The notes under the pieces were generated by a model. The model saw only the letters and a program-made list of their open reading frames with translations, made no database searches and was not told where the DNA came from. Shown here piece by piece: positions 1 through 11,312 of a DNA stretch of 64,000 nucleotides. The position numbers and the translations under genes are program-made. The first letter of the stretch is position 1. Every line of letters starts with the position of its first letter. Where the stretch lies: positions 103,064,036-103,128,035 of the forward strand of contig CM036168.1 of the NCBI GenBank assembly GCA_020631735.1. Reading direction: 5' to 3'. The stretch comes from Saccharum officinarum (Eukaryota; Streptophyta; Magnoliopsida; Poales; Poaceae).

Positions 1-1040
1 CCAACGGAACAAGGCGGCCTCTGTCCATGAACGCATCGTCGACAACCGTGAACCTTAAGACACCCATGACAACATCACCGAGTGCTAGAGGTGCAAGTGT
101 GGTGATGATGCAGCTCGAGGCTACCACGAGCATAGAGGCGGACGCTACGACAGCTCAGAGGATCGAAGCCCTTCACTCGAGCCACCAGGCCCTCGGGTCT
201 TTAGCAAAGCCATCCGTGAAACATTACTTCTGGCTCGGTTCTGCCCCCCACGACTCTTACCAAGTATAACGGCGAAACCAAACCTGAACTTTGGCTCGCT
301 GACTTCCGCTTGGCTTGTCAGTTAGGTGGGGCCACCGATGACCGGGCCATCATTCGACAACTTCCCCTGTTCCTGTCAGACACCGCTCGAGCCTGGCTCA
401 AGGACCTTCCACCTCGACAAATCCATGACTAGAACGACCTGGTGAGAGTGTTCGAGGGGAACTTCAAAGGGACCTACATGCACCCCGACAACTCATGGGA
501 TCTCCGAAGCTGCAAACAGAAGCCGGGCGAGCCCCTCCAGGACTACATCCGGCGTTTCTCCAAACAGCGCACCGAGCTTCCCAGCATCACCGACTCTGAC
601 ATCATCATGGCCTTCCTCTCTGGTACCACCTGCAAAGAGTTGGTCCGAGAGCTGGGCCGTAGCACTCCCATCACTGCCAACGGTTTGATGGATATTATCA
701 TCAACTTCGCCACCGACGAGGAGGCGGTTGGTGCCATCTTTGGTAGTGACCAGGACAAAGGGAAGCGCAAGGAAGAGGATCCCATGGGCTCCAGCCAGGG
801 CTCAAAAAGGAACAACAACAAGAAGAAGAAAAACCAATAGGGCAAACAAGAGGCCCTGGGCGACGACCTTGTTGCCGTTGCTGATCGTAAGAAACCTCAA
901 GGACCCCCTGGTGGGGGCATTTTCGACAAAATGCTCAAAGAACCATATCCCTACCACAAAGGGCCCACAAACCACAATCTCGAGGACTGCCACATGCTCC
1001 GTAGATACTTTGAAAGCCTAGGCATCAAGAAAGACGACAA
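1..1040 (+). pseudogene. gag remnant, Tat copy A
   Basis: The best open stretch, 442-840 (132 residues), has the retrotransposon gag pattern: a region around YIRRFSKQRTELP followed by a lysine-rich tail ending in poly-K/N. Upstream, 1-440 encodes gag-like sequence in shifting frames, with a TAG at 430-432 just before the open stretch. Downstream to about 1040 is the usual gag C-terminal region, again in other frames. In an active element this protein would form the cytoplasmic virus-like particle. The start is lost at the window edge. Confidence 0.8.
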
Positions 1041-1100
1041 GAAGGAGGATCCCAAGGGAAACGACAAGGACGAGGGTTTCTCGAGATTCATGACTGTTTC

Positions 1101-1886
1101 ATGATATACGGGGGACCCTCGACGCGCCTCTCAGCACGGCAGCGCAAATGGGAACGTCAAGAGGTCTTCTCCGTGCAACTCGCAACCCTCCTCTTCCTTG
1201 ACTGGTCTGAGGTGGCCATCACTTTCGACCATGATGACCACCCAGACTGCGTCCCCAATCCTGGGGTCTACCCACTTATTGTCGATCCCATCATCGCCAA
1301 CACACGCCTCACCAAGGTGCTCATGGACGGGGGCGGCAGTCTTAACATCATCTACGCCTAGACCCTTGACCTTCTGGGGATCACAAGGACGCACCTCCGT
1401 CCTAGCGTCGGGGGCTTTCATGGAGTCGTGCCAGGGAAGCGAGCAGAGCCCGTCGGGCGGGTCGACCTGCCTATCTGTTTCGGCACTCCCGCCAACTTCA
1501 GGAAGGAAACTCTCACTTTCAAGGTGGTCGGATTCCATGGGACATACCACGCCATTCTTGGGCGCCCCTGCTACGCCCGATTCATGGCAGTTCCCAACTA
1601 CATCTACCTCAAACTCAAAATGTCGGGCCCCAACGGTGTCATCACTGTCGGGCCCTCCTATGAGCACGCCTACGAGTGCGACATGGAATGCGTCGAGCAC
1701 GGAGAAGCCATCTTGGAGTCAGCAACCTTGGCGGCGAACCTCGATGGTTTGGCCAATGAGATTCCCGACCCCAAGCGCCACATCGACAACTTCGAGCTCA
1801 CGAAAGACGTCAAGCTCGTACCCCTTGATCCCACCGACCCAAAAGGAAAGGCGTTGAGCATCAGTGCCACCCTCGATCCTAAATAG
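1101..1886 (+). pseudogene. Aspartic protease and protease-RT linker, Tat copy A
   Basis: The motif VLMDGGGSLNIIYA at about 1317-1358 matches the aspartic protease active site (D-G-G/S) of Tat elements and is followed by a TAG. The next open stretch (1428-1886) holds the conserved downstream block with YHAILGRPCYARFMAVPN and ends at a TAG that copy B shares. The frame changes between the two parts. In a live element the protease cleaves the gag-pol polyprotein. Confidence 0.8.
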
Positions 1887-2168
1887 GAAGCAGTGCTCGT
1901 CGACTTTCTCCGCGCAAACATCGACATCTTTGCGTGGAGTCCCTTAGATATGCCGGGCATACCCAGGAAAGTCACCGAGCACGCCTTGAAGATCTGAACC
2001 GGCTCCAAACCGGTGAAGCAACGCTTGCGCCGCTTCGACGAGGAGAAGCGCAAGGTCATCGGCGAGGAGGTCCACAAGCTATTGGAGGCCGAATTCATCA
2101 AGGAGGTTCATCATCCTGAGTGGCTAGCTAATCCTGTATTAGTTAAGAAAAAGAATGGGAAATGAAGG

Positions 2169-3158
2169 ATGTGTGTAGACTATACTAGTTTGAACAAAGC
2201 ATGTCCAAAAGTTCCTTTTCTTTTACCACGCATTGATCAAATCGTTGATTCTAGTGCGGGATGTGAAACTCTGTCATTCCTAGATGCGTATTCTGGCTAC
2301 CACCAGCTCAAAATGAAGGAGTCCGACCAGCTCGCGACTTCATTCATCACCCTGTTCAGCATGTATTGCTACGTTACTATGCCCTTCGGTCTCCGGAACG
2401 CAGGGGCTACATACCAGCGGTGTATGCAACATGTTTTCGGGGAGCACATTGGACCAACCATCGAGGCTTACGTCGACGATATCGTTGTCAAAACCAAGAG
2501 GGTCAGTAATTTGATAAACGACCTTGACGTTGCGTTCAAGTGCCTTAGGGCAAAGAACATTAAGCTCAACCCCGAGAAGTGCGTCTTCGGCATTCCTCGA
2601 GGCATGCTCCTAGGGTTCATCGTTTCTGAATGTGGCATCGAAGCCAACCCGGAAAAAATCGCTACAATAACCAAAATGGGCGCTGTCCGTGATCTAAAGG
2701 GCGTACAGAGGGTCACGGGCTACCTCGCAGCCCTTAGTCGCTTCATTGCACGCCTCGGTAAAAAAGTGCTCCCACTGTATCGTCTCCTAAAGAAATCAGA
2801 ACACTTTTCATGGACCCTTGAGGCAGAAGAAGCCTTTACAAAGCTCAAAGCTACGTTGTCCAACTCAGCGATCCTCGTCCCTCCGGCCACAGGAGAACCC
2901 CTCCTGCTTTACGTCGCCGCAACGACACAAGTGGTCAGCGCGGTCTTAGTTGTCGAGAGGGCAGAGGAAGGACATACCTTGCTCATTCAGAGGCCAGTCT
3001 ACTTCGTCAGCGAGGTACTCTCAGAAACCAAGGTTCGCTACCCGCAAATCCAAAAGCTGCTGTATGCCATCATCTTGACGCGGCGCAAACTTCGTCGCTA
3101 CTTCGAGAGCCACCCGGTGACCGTGGTGTCTTCTTTCCCCTTGGGAGAGATAGCCTGA
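2169..3158 (+). pseudogene. Reverse transcriptase and first RNase H, Tat copy A
   Basis: The open stretch of 329 residues starts just after an in-frame TGA (2163-2165), so the true frame began upstream and the ATG at 2169 is internal. It shows the RT blocks [24 protein letters not shown] and the catalytic YVDD box (about residues 101-104), then a thumb region and the RNase H-like block. It ends at TGA after FPLGEIA, where family members read on. The catalytic aspartates are present, but flanking stops make it non-functional. Confidence 0.9.
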
Positions 3159-3203
3159 AACCGAGAGGCCTCGGGTAGAATAGCAAAGTGGACGGTCGAG
3201 CTC

Positions 3204-4168
3204 ATGGGTGAGACCCTCTCTTATGCGCCACGCAAGGCCATCAAATCCCAGGTGCTAGCAGACTTCCTGGCGGAGTGGACCGACACTCAACTTCCTCCGA
3301 TTCACCTCCAGGCCAAGCTTTGGACCATGTGCTTCGACGGGCCGCTGATGAAAACAGGAGCAGGCGCGGGCTTGCTCTTCATCTTGCCCCTCGGAGTCCA
3401 CATGCGCTATATAATTCGGCTTCATTTTCCTGCCTCCAACAACGTCGTCGAGTACGAGGTGCTCGTCACGGGCCTATGCATCGTCGTCGAACTAGGGGTC
3501 CGACACCTTGACGTTTGTGGTGACTCCTAGCTCGTGATCGACCAGGTCATGAAGAGCTCGAGCTATCATGATCCCAAGATGGAAGCCTACTGCGAGGAGT
3601 CATGGTGCCTTGAGGACAAGTTTCACGGCCTCGAGCTCAACCACGTTGCACGCAGATATAATGAAGCCACCGATGAACTCGCAAAAATCGCTTCTAGTCG
3701 AACCACAGCTCCACCTAACGTTTTTGCGAGAGATCTCCATCAACCGTCCGTCAACATCAGGGCAGACGGAGGGACCGATGGACCATCACTCGATCCCTCA
3801 CCTGAGGTGGAAGCCCCTCGACTAGGGCTGAAGCCATGCAGGCGGAAGGCTTGACCCCACCAGCCAACCTCGATCCCGACTGGCGTGTTTCGTACCTCGA
3901 CTATCTTATTCGAGGGGACCTCCCCTCGGATAAGACCGAGGCTCGACAGATCACTCGTTGGGCCAAGTCCTTTGTGATATTTGGCGACAACAAAGAGCTG
4001 TATCGCCGTAGCCCTACGGGCATCCTCCAACGCTGTATCACAAATGAGGAAGGCATGAACCTACTCAAAGATCTACACTCGGGGGGCTTGCGGTCATCAC
4101 GCGGCACCTTGAACCCTCGTTGGAAACGCATTTTGACAAGGTTTCTATTGGCCAACCGCAGTCTCTGA
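3204..4168 (+). pseudogene. Second (archaeal-type) RNase H and integrase N-terminal remnant, Tat copy A
   Basis: Residues encoded from about 3320 include GAGAGLLFILPLG and NNVVEYEVLVTGL, characteristic of the extra RNase H of Tat elements. A TAG at 3528-3530 interrupts it in both copies (Ser-Tag-Leu-Val-Ile-Asp-Gln context). From 3836 to about 4168 the integrase N-terminal region follows, but the zinc-binding stretch is damaged by a deletion and frame change around 4090-4170. Confidence 0.8.
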
Positions 4169-4181
4169 CGCTGTCAAGCTA

Positions 4182-4982
4182 GTGCGCTCCTGTAAAGGAT
4201 GCCAGTACTATGCAAGAGAAACCCACCTCCCGGCTCACGCCCTGCAAACTATTCCCATCACATGGCCGTTCGCTATTTGGGGGCTCGACTTGGTCGGACC
4301 CCTGAAGAGGACAACTGGTGGCTTCACCCACTTGCTCGTTGCCATTAACAAATTTTCCAAGTGGATCGAGGCTCGTCCTATCACCAACATCAGGTCTGAG
4401 CAAGCTGTGCTATTCTTCACCGACATTGTCCACCGCTTTGGGGTTCCTAACTGCATCATCACGGACAACGGTACCCAATTTACCAGCAAAAAGTTTCTGG
4501 ATTTCTGCGACAACCATCACATCCATGTGCTTTGGTCAGCCGTGGCTCATCCAAAAATAAATGGACAAGTAGAACGTGCCAACGGCATGGTCCTACAAGG
4601 CCTAAAGCCAAGAATTTTTGATGAGCTAAACAGACACGATAAAAAATGGGCCGCCGAGCTCCCCTCGGTCCTATGGAGCCTAAGAATGATGCCGAGTCGA
4701 GCCACGGGGTTCACTCCATTCTTCTTAGTCTATGGATCCGAGGCTATGCTCCCAACCGATGTAGAATATGGATCCCCGAGGCTGAAAGCCTACAACGAGC
4801 AAAACAATGATGTCACAAGAGAGGACGCCCTTGACCAGCTCGAGGAAGCTCATTTGTGATGGGAAGGGCCATACATCATCACAGAAGTATTGAAGCCCGG
4901 CACCTACAAACTATCGAACGAGAAAGGTGAAATCTTCACCAACGCGTGGAACATTGAACAACCACGTCACTTTTTTCCTTAA
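4182..4982 (+). pseudogene. Integrase core and C-terminal tail, Tat copy A
   Basis: The open stretch of 225 residues retains the DDE residues: Asp in WGLDLVGP, Asp in ITDNGTQF and Glu in NGQVERANG. After a TGA at 4857-4859 the same frame continues with WEGPYI to FTNAWNIEQ and ends at TAA 4980-4982. About 50 residues between the core and this tail, present in relatives, are missing, so the stop coincides with an internal deletion. Family role: insertion of the cDNA into the nuclear genome. Confidence 0.87.
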
Positions 4983-5196
4983 AGCCTCGAGGCTCTGTAA
5001 ATTTTTTCGCAATCCCATGATAGAATAAAGAATACGTTGGTGTTCAAAGCATTCTTTCATAAAAACCAGGAAGGTTCGACCCTGTTTTCTCAGAGTCGAC
5101 CCTCTCTCAGGGGCTACAAGGGGGAACCCCCTATGTATCCCCAAAAAACTCGCATTTTTTTTCAAAAAAACAAGAGAACTATTACATAAAGTCGAC

Positions 5197-5514
5197 GAGG
5201 CCGCAAGCGCACCCTAAGGCTCGAGGACTATCGAGCCACGAGATCGCCTACGCCTCAAAGCTATGGTACCTCCACTCGCTCCCCCACGCCAAGGGGTGCA
5301 ACCGCGCGCTAAAGTAGACCTAATAATAGTCCACGATTTTGAAAAAGCTCACGTCTAACATTCTCGTTCGCTTCGAATCAAGTTCTTACACGATCCACGA
5401 GGCCACAAACGCGCCCTAAGGATCGAGGGCAGTCGAGCCACGAGATCACTTACGCCTCCGAGGCTACGGTACCTCCACTCACTCCCTCACACTAAGGGGT
5501 GCAACCACGTGCTA
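5197..5514 (+). repeat. Two imperfect 116-bp direct repeats in the Tat non-coding region (copy A)
   Basis: Units 5197-5312 and 5399-5514 both run from gaggccRcaa through the shared block tggtacctccactc or cggtacctccactc to ggggtgcaacc and gctaa. The period is 202 bp. They lie between the end of pol and the 3' end of the antisense gene. Copy B has them at about 18194-18309 and 18396-18511. Confidence 0.75.
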
Positions 5515-5683
5515 AGAAAATCATACAATTATATGATTCAAGCGAGAAAGGGAAGAAAAAACTCGAACGAAAATGGACATTTAATACAAAATTACATCTA
5601 AATGTTTCAAGGCCCCCAAGGCCATCAAGACGCAAGTTACGAATATTAACTTATTTACATGGGCCTTCATGCATAGGTTTGGC

Positions 5684-8003
5684 TCATAGGCCCTCATCGT
5701 CAGCAGGCGGGACCACCTCGACCTCGAAAAGCTTTGCAAGGCGACCCCCTGGCTCCTCAGCGACCTCGATCAGGTTTAGGCAGGCTACTTCATTCTCCTT
5801 ATCAGTCCGGTCTGGATCCGTGATGAAGCCATCAGCAATGAGGCCCATGTCATACTCAAACCCAGACCGAATGACCGCCATGGCCCTCTTCATGCCATGA
5901 TGCAGCCCGTCTCGTATCTTCTTGTGGACGAGGTGACCCAGCGCCACCATTCGGCGAACAAACGAGTTCCCTGGAGCGCCCTCCTCAATATCGACGTCGG
6001 GCTCAACCCCCAGGTCATCGAACACCGAGGCGATCGCACCCTGGAGCAGCTAAGTTCGCTCGGCCTCGGCCTCGAAGAGGTTTTGGAACGAGGTAGCCGT
6101 CGCCTGGGCCACGTGTTGCTGCTTCTCCAGTTCTGAAACACAAACACCAAGTTAGCATAAGCCTAGGACCTCGAGGCCAAGGTCGAAACATGACAAAAGG
6201 CTTACCCTCAGCATGGGTCTGCCAACCCACGACCTCATCAAGCAACTCCTCGCGCGCCTTCTCCGACGCCTGAAGAGCCTTGTCCTTGTCACGGACCGCT
6301 GCCCTCAACGTCTCAATCTCCCGACCGGTGCCCGAGAGAGCCTCGTCCCTCTCTTGGACCGTCCCCTTCAACGTCACAACCTTGTCCTCCAAGGTTCCGA
6401 CGTGAGCGGACGCCACCCCGATCTGGATGTTGAGGGCGTCACGCTGACCGCTGACTAAGGCGATATCCTCCTCGAGCTCCTTCACGCGTGCCAGTAGCGG
6501 CGCGAGGTCCTCATGAGCCTTGGTCGCCTCCTCCTGAGCCCTTGCTACATCTTCACGCGCCTTGGCCTCGGCTTCCCGAGCCTACATAGCCTCCTCCCTG
6601 ACCACTGCATGGACGACGCGGAGCTCGTCCACCTTGGCGCTCTTCTAGGATAGCCGCTTATTGGCTTCCTCGACTAGAGCCCGTTGATGAGCAAGCGCCG
6701 CCCATATGCCACTCTCATGACGAATGAAGAGTAACTTGCAGCAAGAACGCTCCTTGAGCTCCTAACCACAGTTAAAACCTAAAGATCAGAACCAAGGAGA
6801 AAGGAAGGATAAAACGCAAGAAAAGACAAACGAACCTGGCTCACCTTGAAAGCCTTCGACATACCCCGCACCAAGGTATCTGTGACCATGCGCAGAGACT
6901 GCACGGAGTCCTTATGGAGTCCCTCGATGAACTCCCAGTGCTGCACTTCGTCCTTGTCGTCGAGGGCGAAGAAGGGCTCGGTGTTGGGGTTAGACGTGTC
7001 CCTGAACTCGAGGGTCGACCGACCCCAGCGCGGGAGCTCCTCCTCCGCCCAAACAAGCGCCAACCCTACGTAGTCAGGCCACCTAGCAGATGCCTCAGCC
7101 AGGTCATCCCCAACATCGCAGAAGTACTGGGCCGATCCGAGGCATCGACCATCTCGACGTCCGCCTTCTGCTTCCTCTTGTCAGAAGGAGGGTCGTCGAC
7201 GGCAAGGTCGATTATAGCCGGAATCGACCCTTGGGGCGGGGCTGATGTCTCGACTGTTGGCGCCACCGCCTGTACGTTAGGCGGTGGCACGACCACCCCC
7301 CATTCTGCCTCGACCGCCTGCTCCGTTGGCTGGTCCAGCTGTGGCTACGGCTCCTCCCGCACTGGTTGCGACTCCGGCTGAGCCACCTCTTTCCCCGCCT
7401 CTGGCGGGGCCTCCACCACCTCTCTTGACTTTTTGACATCCGCCCGCCCCGCGTCATGGACGGATGTTTCAGCCTCAGTGGCCTTGACGGTCGCCTGGGT
7501 CATCGCGATCGACCCAGGCTCCGACCCACCAACGCCGGGCACCTCAAGCCTAGCACCGCCCGGGACTGCCTCAACTGGCTCTGGCTCCCGCGTGGCATCA
7601 CCAGGACCGGTGACCTCCTGGGCGCTTACTCCCGCCTTGGCGGTGGCCTTCCTCGTCTTGAGCCGCTCCGTGGCAGCCTGGTACCTCACGACCCAGGCGG
7701 CATCATCAGCGCCTTAAAAAGAGTCAGAGCTGCGAGCTCCACCTTGTAGTAGTGGAGGAGCGTCCGCATGAAGCGGCTTGGTGGCATCCTAAGCCCCCTC
7801 TCATGGAAAGCCATGAAGCTTACCACGTATCCCTCCGGGGGCGCCGGATTTCGGTGGTCGGACGACATCACCCTCCATTCCGGCTGGGTCCGGCTCGCCC
7901 TCGGTCGCAGAAGACCATCGTAGACCAACTCCTCCAGCTTCCTCTCCGTCACCAAGGAACGAGCCCACGTGTCCAAGGGAAGGATCTGGCTCTTACCTGC
8001 CAT
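5684..8003 (-). pseudogene. Antisense gene of the Tat element ('putative gypsy type transposon' family), decayed, copy A
   Basis: The start ATG is 8003-8001 (MAGKSQILP). The first block GYVVSFMAFHERG and LLHYYKVEL is the N-terminal domain that databases call Transposase_28 or putative gypsy-type transposon. The middle of this domain is deleted or frameshifted after about 7690. Next come a proline/alanine-rich region, an SLRMVTDTLVRGMSKAF block, a long Glu/Ala/Lys coiled coil (6485-6206) and a C-terminal block ending at 5684. Two introns are visible: 6844-6762 (GT...AG) and 6205-6133 (GT...AG). In-frame TAG codons lie in the coiled-coil exon. The strand is opposite to gag-pol. The biochemical function is unknown. 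Confidence 0.8.
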
Positions 8004-8365
8004 GGTCATCAGAAATAGCGCGCGGCGGCGGTAGAGGAAGAAGTGATGGCGGCGGCGGAGGGCGGCTGAAGGGCGCACAAGGAGAAAGAGGGCAGAAACA
8101 CAAATGGTCTGTAGGGGGCACACGGGACCCCAAACCTCACACTTACACCCCGATGGAAGGCCAACAGGCGGGCGAAAAGATAGGAACAGTTTCCGCATTC
8201 AATGACCTTACCTAACCGCTCCCTTAAAACCCGCAGGTAAGGGCACGTGTCTGTCGTTCACTCCGTAACCATCGCACCATGCCACACACTACCACGCCGT
8301 TCTCGCTTCCCCTCCTAAAAAGACACGCCCCAAACGGGTCGGAAGGGGATCCACGGATGGATATT

Positions 8366-8870
8366 CCCAGATGAATGGGTAACGGGCTCCGAGCCCAATA
8401 TAAACCTCGAGGGATCAAAAGCTGGCCCTCGACCAAGGTTCGACAGCTGCCCTCGAGTAATAGAGTCAGGTACAACTAGGGACGCGCCCATACAAGGCTA
8501 GGGCTCGAGCCACTCTCTTGAGACACCCCAGACATATTTGAGGCTAGAAGAGAGGTCGACGGAGGAATCCCCTCAGAGGGAGGCATCGAGCCCCCGGATC
8601 CTATCGCAGGGAACTAAGATCCACACGATTACTCTTTGGCATTTTTAGAGCGCCTCCGTGGCCGCTAGCCGACTCCTACCGAATGGAGCACGGGCTCCCA
8701 CTCGAATTCCCCGCTAACAGCTCACCGGAGACCGTCGGAACTCGCCCGACGAGGGTAGTACGACATTCCCTACCCCTCCTTTTTTCTAAAGAAGGAGCAG
8801 GAGGGTCGAACGATAAAAGACGACCAAGACTCTGATCGACCTCGTGCACGCGAGGCTCGGGGGATCGACC
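8366..8870 (-). repeat. Single copy of the ~500-bp module that is tandemly repeated in Tat element C
   Basis: The reverse complement of this stretch aligns along its length with the 498-bp units at 60371-62365. Shared landmarks are the cccccgagcctcg start, the run of A/T with ggagg, the cgaggcatcgagcc region and gagggcagctgtcgaa. Here it is present once, between the antisense gene and the 3' LTR. Confidence 0.8.
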
Positions 8871-8994
8871 ACAAAAGGCTAAACCTCAAACGAAAGAGGA
8901 CAAAACACGTCATGATGCAAGAGCATTCCTCGATATAATGTACTAAAGACCTCAGAGGAGTCAAAATACTCCACCGAGGCCTCGGGGGCTACAT

Positions 8995-9024
8995 CCGGCG
9001 GGTGCACTCGTGTGCACCCACCGG
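8995..9024. promoter_or_regulatory. 30-nt perfect-length hairpin upstream of the polypurine tract (copy A)
   Basis: The 5' arm CCGGCGGGTGCAC and 3' arm GTGCACCCACCGG pair around a short loop with a single non-Watson-Crick position. It lies about 85 bp before the 3' LTR. A 30-nt hairpin at the same relative place occurs in copy B (21992-22021) and in element C (60265-60294). The role is unknown; an RNA structure near the 3' end of the genomic transcript is possible. Confidence 0.6.
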
Positions 9025-9095
9025 AAAAAGCTACTACGCTACGACTCCAGTTCATGACTCACTGAGCCTCTGCGAGAGTGACCCACACTCACCTA

Positions 9096-9110
9096 AAGGC
9101 TCGGGGCTAC
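9096..9110 (+). other. Polypurine tract of Tat copy A
   Basis: The run AAAGGCTCGGGGCTAC immediately precedes the LTR start TGTCGG. Tat-lineage elements use a G-rich tract at this place to prime plus-strand DNA synthesis. Confidence 0.7.
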
Positions 9111-10015
9111 TGTCGGGTACCAAAACAAGGGGTACCCACATTCAACGATCAAGAGACACAAACTCCTGAGAAAACCACGCCAAAAGCTCTGCCCACAAAG
9201 ACGGGACGAGCCGAAATGATGAACGAAATGCCTCGACCATGTTCCGACTCACACAAGGCTCGCTCGACGGGATGCCTCGACCACCGAGAAATCTCTGACT
9301 CGCACGAACCTGGGTCAGGCCGGTCGACCCACCCTACTCACCAACTCTGAGACAAAAGTCAGAGCATTTAATGCAACTGCCAACCACTTCCTACCCCCAT
9401 GGCTACAACGATAATCAGCATGGAAGCAGTACCAGTGTTAAATCTCACTTTTTACTGCCTATCCCGGGATGGACGGTGAAAACCTGTCACTGTACGCGCC
9501 ATACCGGGCACTATTCCACCACTGATCACCCTCGAGGGAGAATACGATGAGTACCGTACCTTGCAATTCTGGGGACTCAACCTTATCCATTCATCATCGA
9601 CCCACCTCAACCCATCCTTGACCTAGCCTTGACCAACCGCTGGTCAAACAAGAAAGCAAGGCTCGTATGCCACAGGATCCGAAGTCTTTTTACCGTCTCA
9701 TCCTCTACGTCACCATGGTGTCTCATCCTCTACTGTCGATGTAGAAGATCAACATCTCAAGCAATCTCCTTTGTACTCTTACTTTTTCTCTCTAAGACCT
9801 GGGATCGGCTTCCTCTCTCACAGCTTGTAACCCCTATACAAGCACTTAGGTGCAAGGAAATACAATACTCCCCCCTCCCCGCGGGACGTAGGGCCTTCTT
9901 TTGCCTGAACCAGGATAAATCCCTGTGTGCTCTCCTTGCATCACCATCCAGATTAGGGACACACAGCACTGATTCACTCGTTGGCTTAGGACCCTCGTAG
10001 GACCGAACACCGACA
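9111..10015 (+). repeat. 3' LTR of Tat copy A (905 bp)
   Basis: It starts TGTCGGGTACC directly after the polypurine tract and ends ACACCGACA, giving the inverted ends TGTCGG and CCGACA. Copy B has the same LTR at 22108-23012. The matching 5' LTR is outside the window. Confidence 0.9.
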
Positions 10016-11312
10016 GTCTTCATATGCCATTTCTTCTCAATATCACTTCATAAGGGGTCACAATCAACTTTGTCTCCTTTCTTTGAGCAAACATACCTTG
10101 AGCATGTGACTTGAACCATTTCCATATATATGAGTTCTCCTCATGGCTTCAAGTCACTTTTACTAATGATTTGATCCTTAATACAGTATGACTTTTCATA
10201 GCTCGATTAGTTCCTTGACTAAATGCAAGTACTCTCTTCTTCACCTTAGCCATGGTACCTCGGTCCTTAAGCCGTCACTTGCCCTTCACCTTCGTTTAGT
10301 CCCTCGAAACCTTTTCTTGCTATCTTTACCTTATCAAGCCACACTCAAGTCACATCATATTAAGCATCCATTGAAAACTATTTCTTCAATATTATGATCC
10401 TTGCTTGAATATCTTCTAGATATGAATGTTGAGATTAATCAAGCTTCAGTTTGATTCTCATAGAGACAAATATGGATCATCATCAATATGGTCAAACAAA
10501 TTCATGATTCCTTATATCCTATTCATTTTATCTTGACATTCCTAATACTCGCTTCAATCTTTATCTTCATACTTCTAGCTTGATCAACTTAATGCAAAGT
10601 GATTTTCTAAATCTTTATCCATACAAGCAAACCAAAGTAGAGACCGTTACAGCAAAAATCAAAACTTCTAATAGGAGACCAGAACTTCTGACTTTCGCAG
10701 GATTCAATTGTGAGCAGTGTCCTTTGTCCTTTGACCTTTACTTGGTATGTCCTCACTTATGCACCCTTGATTCATTCTCTAATCCTTGATCAAGGCTAGT
10801 CCACTGTCCAACTCTTCTTGTTCATGCAAAGCAAGCCACTATAGAGACCAATTCAAAATCATCAACTCATGTCTCATTTGCCATTTGCCAAATATGCTTG
10901 CTTTCACATGACGTTATAAATATCCCACAACATAAAAGTCATTTCATTGATTCCATTTGCATTGTTGTCCTTTGCTTGAACTAGATTGTTTTCATAAATC
11001 TTCCAATACAACAATACATAATTTGGCCTTCATTTCAACACTATGTGCAATATCATCAAGTTTGCCTTCTTGTTGAACCTATATACACTACTCATTTCAC
11101 AATCCACGAGTGTATGCAATCAACTCAATTTCCTATTCAACACTTAGCAAACTTGTTAGACCTTTAATGGTGTTGTCATTCATTTCACCAAAACCACGGT
11201 GAGAACACCTCCTCCATTGCTGCCTCGCCCTGATGGAGGCCGCGATGATGACGGAATGCCCCATCAATGGGGGGCCTTGGAGCAGGGCACGCCATCGATA
11301 TGACCCTGCAAC
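10016..11312. other. AT-rich flank of the Tat insertion, unclassified (copy A)
   Basis: About 1.3 kb without a credible ORF, rich in ctt/tca words. It is duplicated at 23013-24309. Differences from copy B seen here are single-base length changes (a T run near 10310 and an A run near 10917). It may be part of an older degenerate element, but no ends were found. Confidence 0.5.

Larger units (their letters stand above)
1..10015 (+). mobile_element. Tat-lineage Ty3/gypsy LTR retrotransposon, copy A (5' end outside window)
   Basis: The order is gag, protease, reverse transcriptase, RNase H, a second archaeal-type RNase H and integrase. Then come a long non-coding stretch, an antisense gene, a polypurine tract and a 3' LTR (9111-10015). 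Dual RNase H plus an extra antisense gene downstream of pol is known from the plant Tat clade (Grande, RIRE2 and cinful types). The reading frame is broken many times, so the element is not autonomous. Its 5' LTR and the first part of gag lie before the window. Confidence 0.9.

Noticed and set aside
1131..1700. 189-residue minus-strand ORF in Tat copy A (and its equivalent in copy B)
   Set aside because: Antisense of the protease region. The true antisense gene of the element lies further downstream at 5684-8003.
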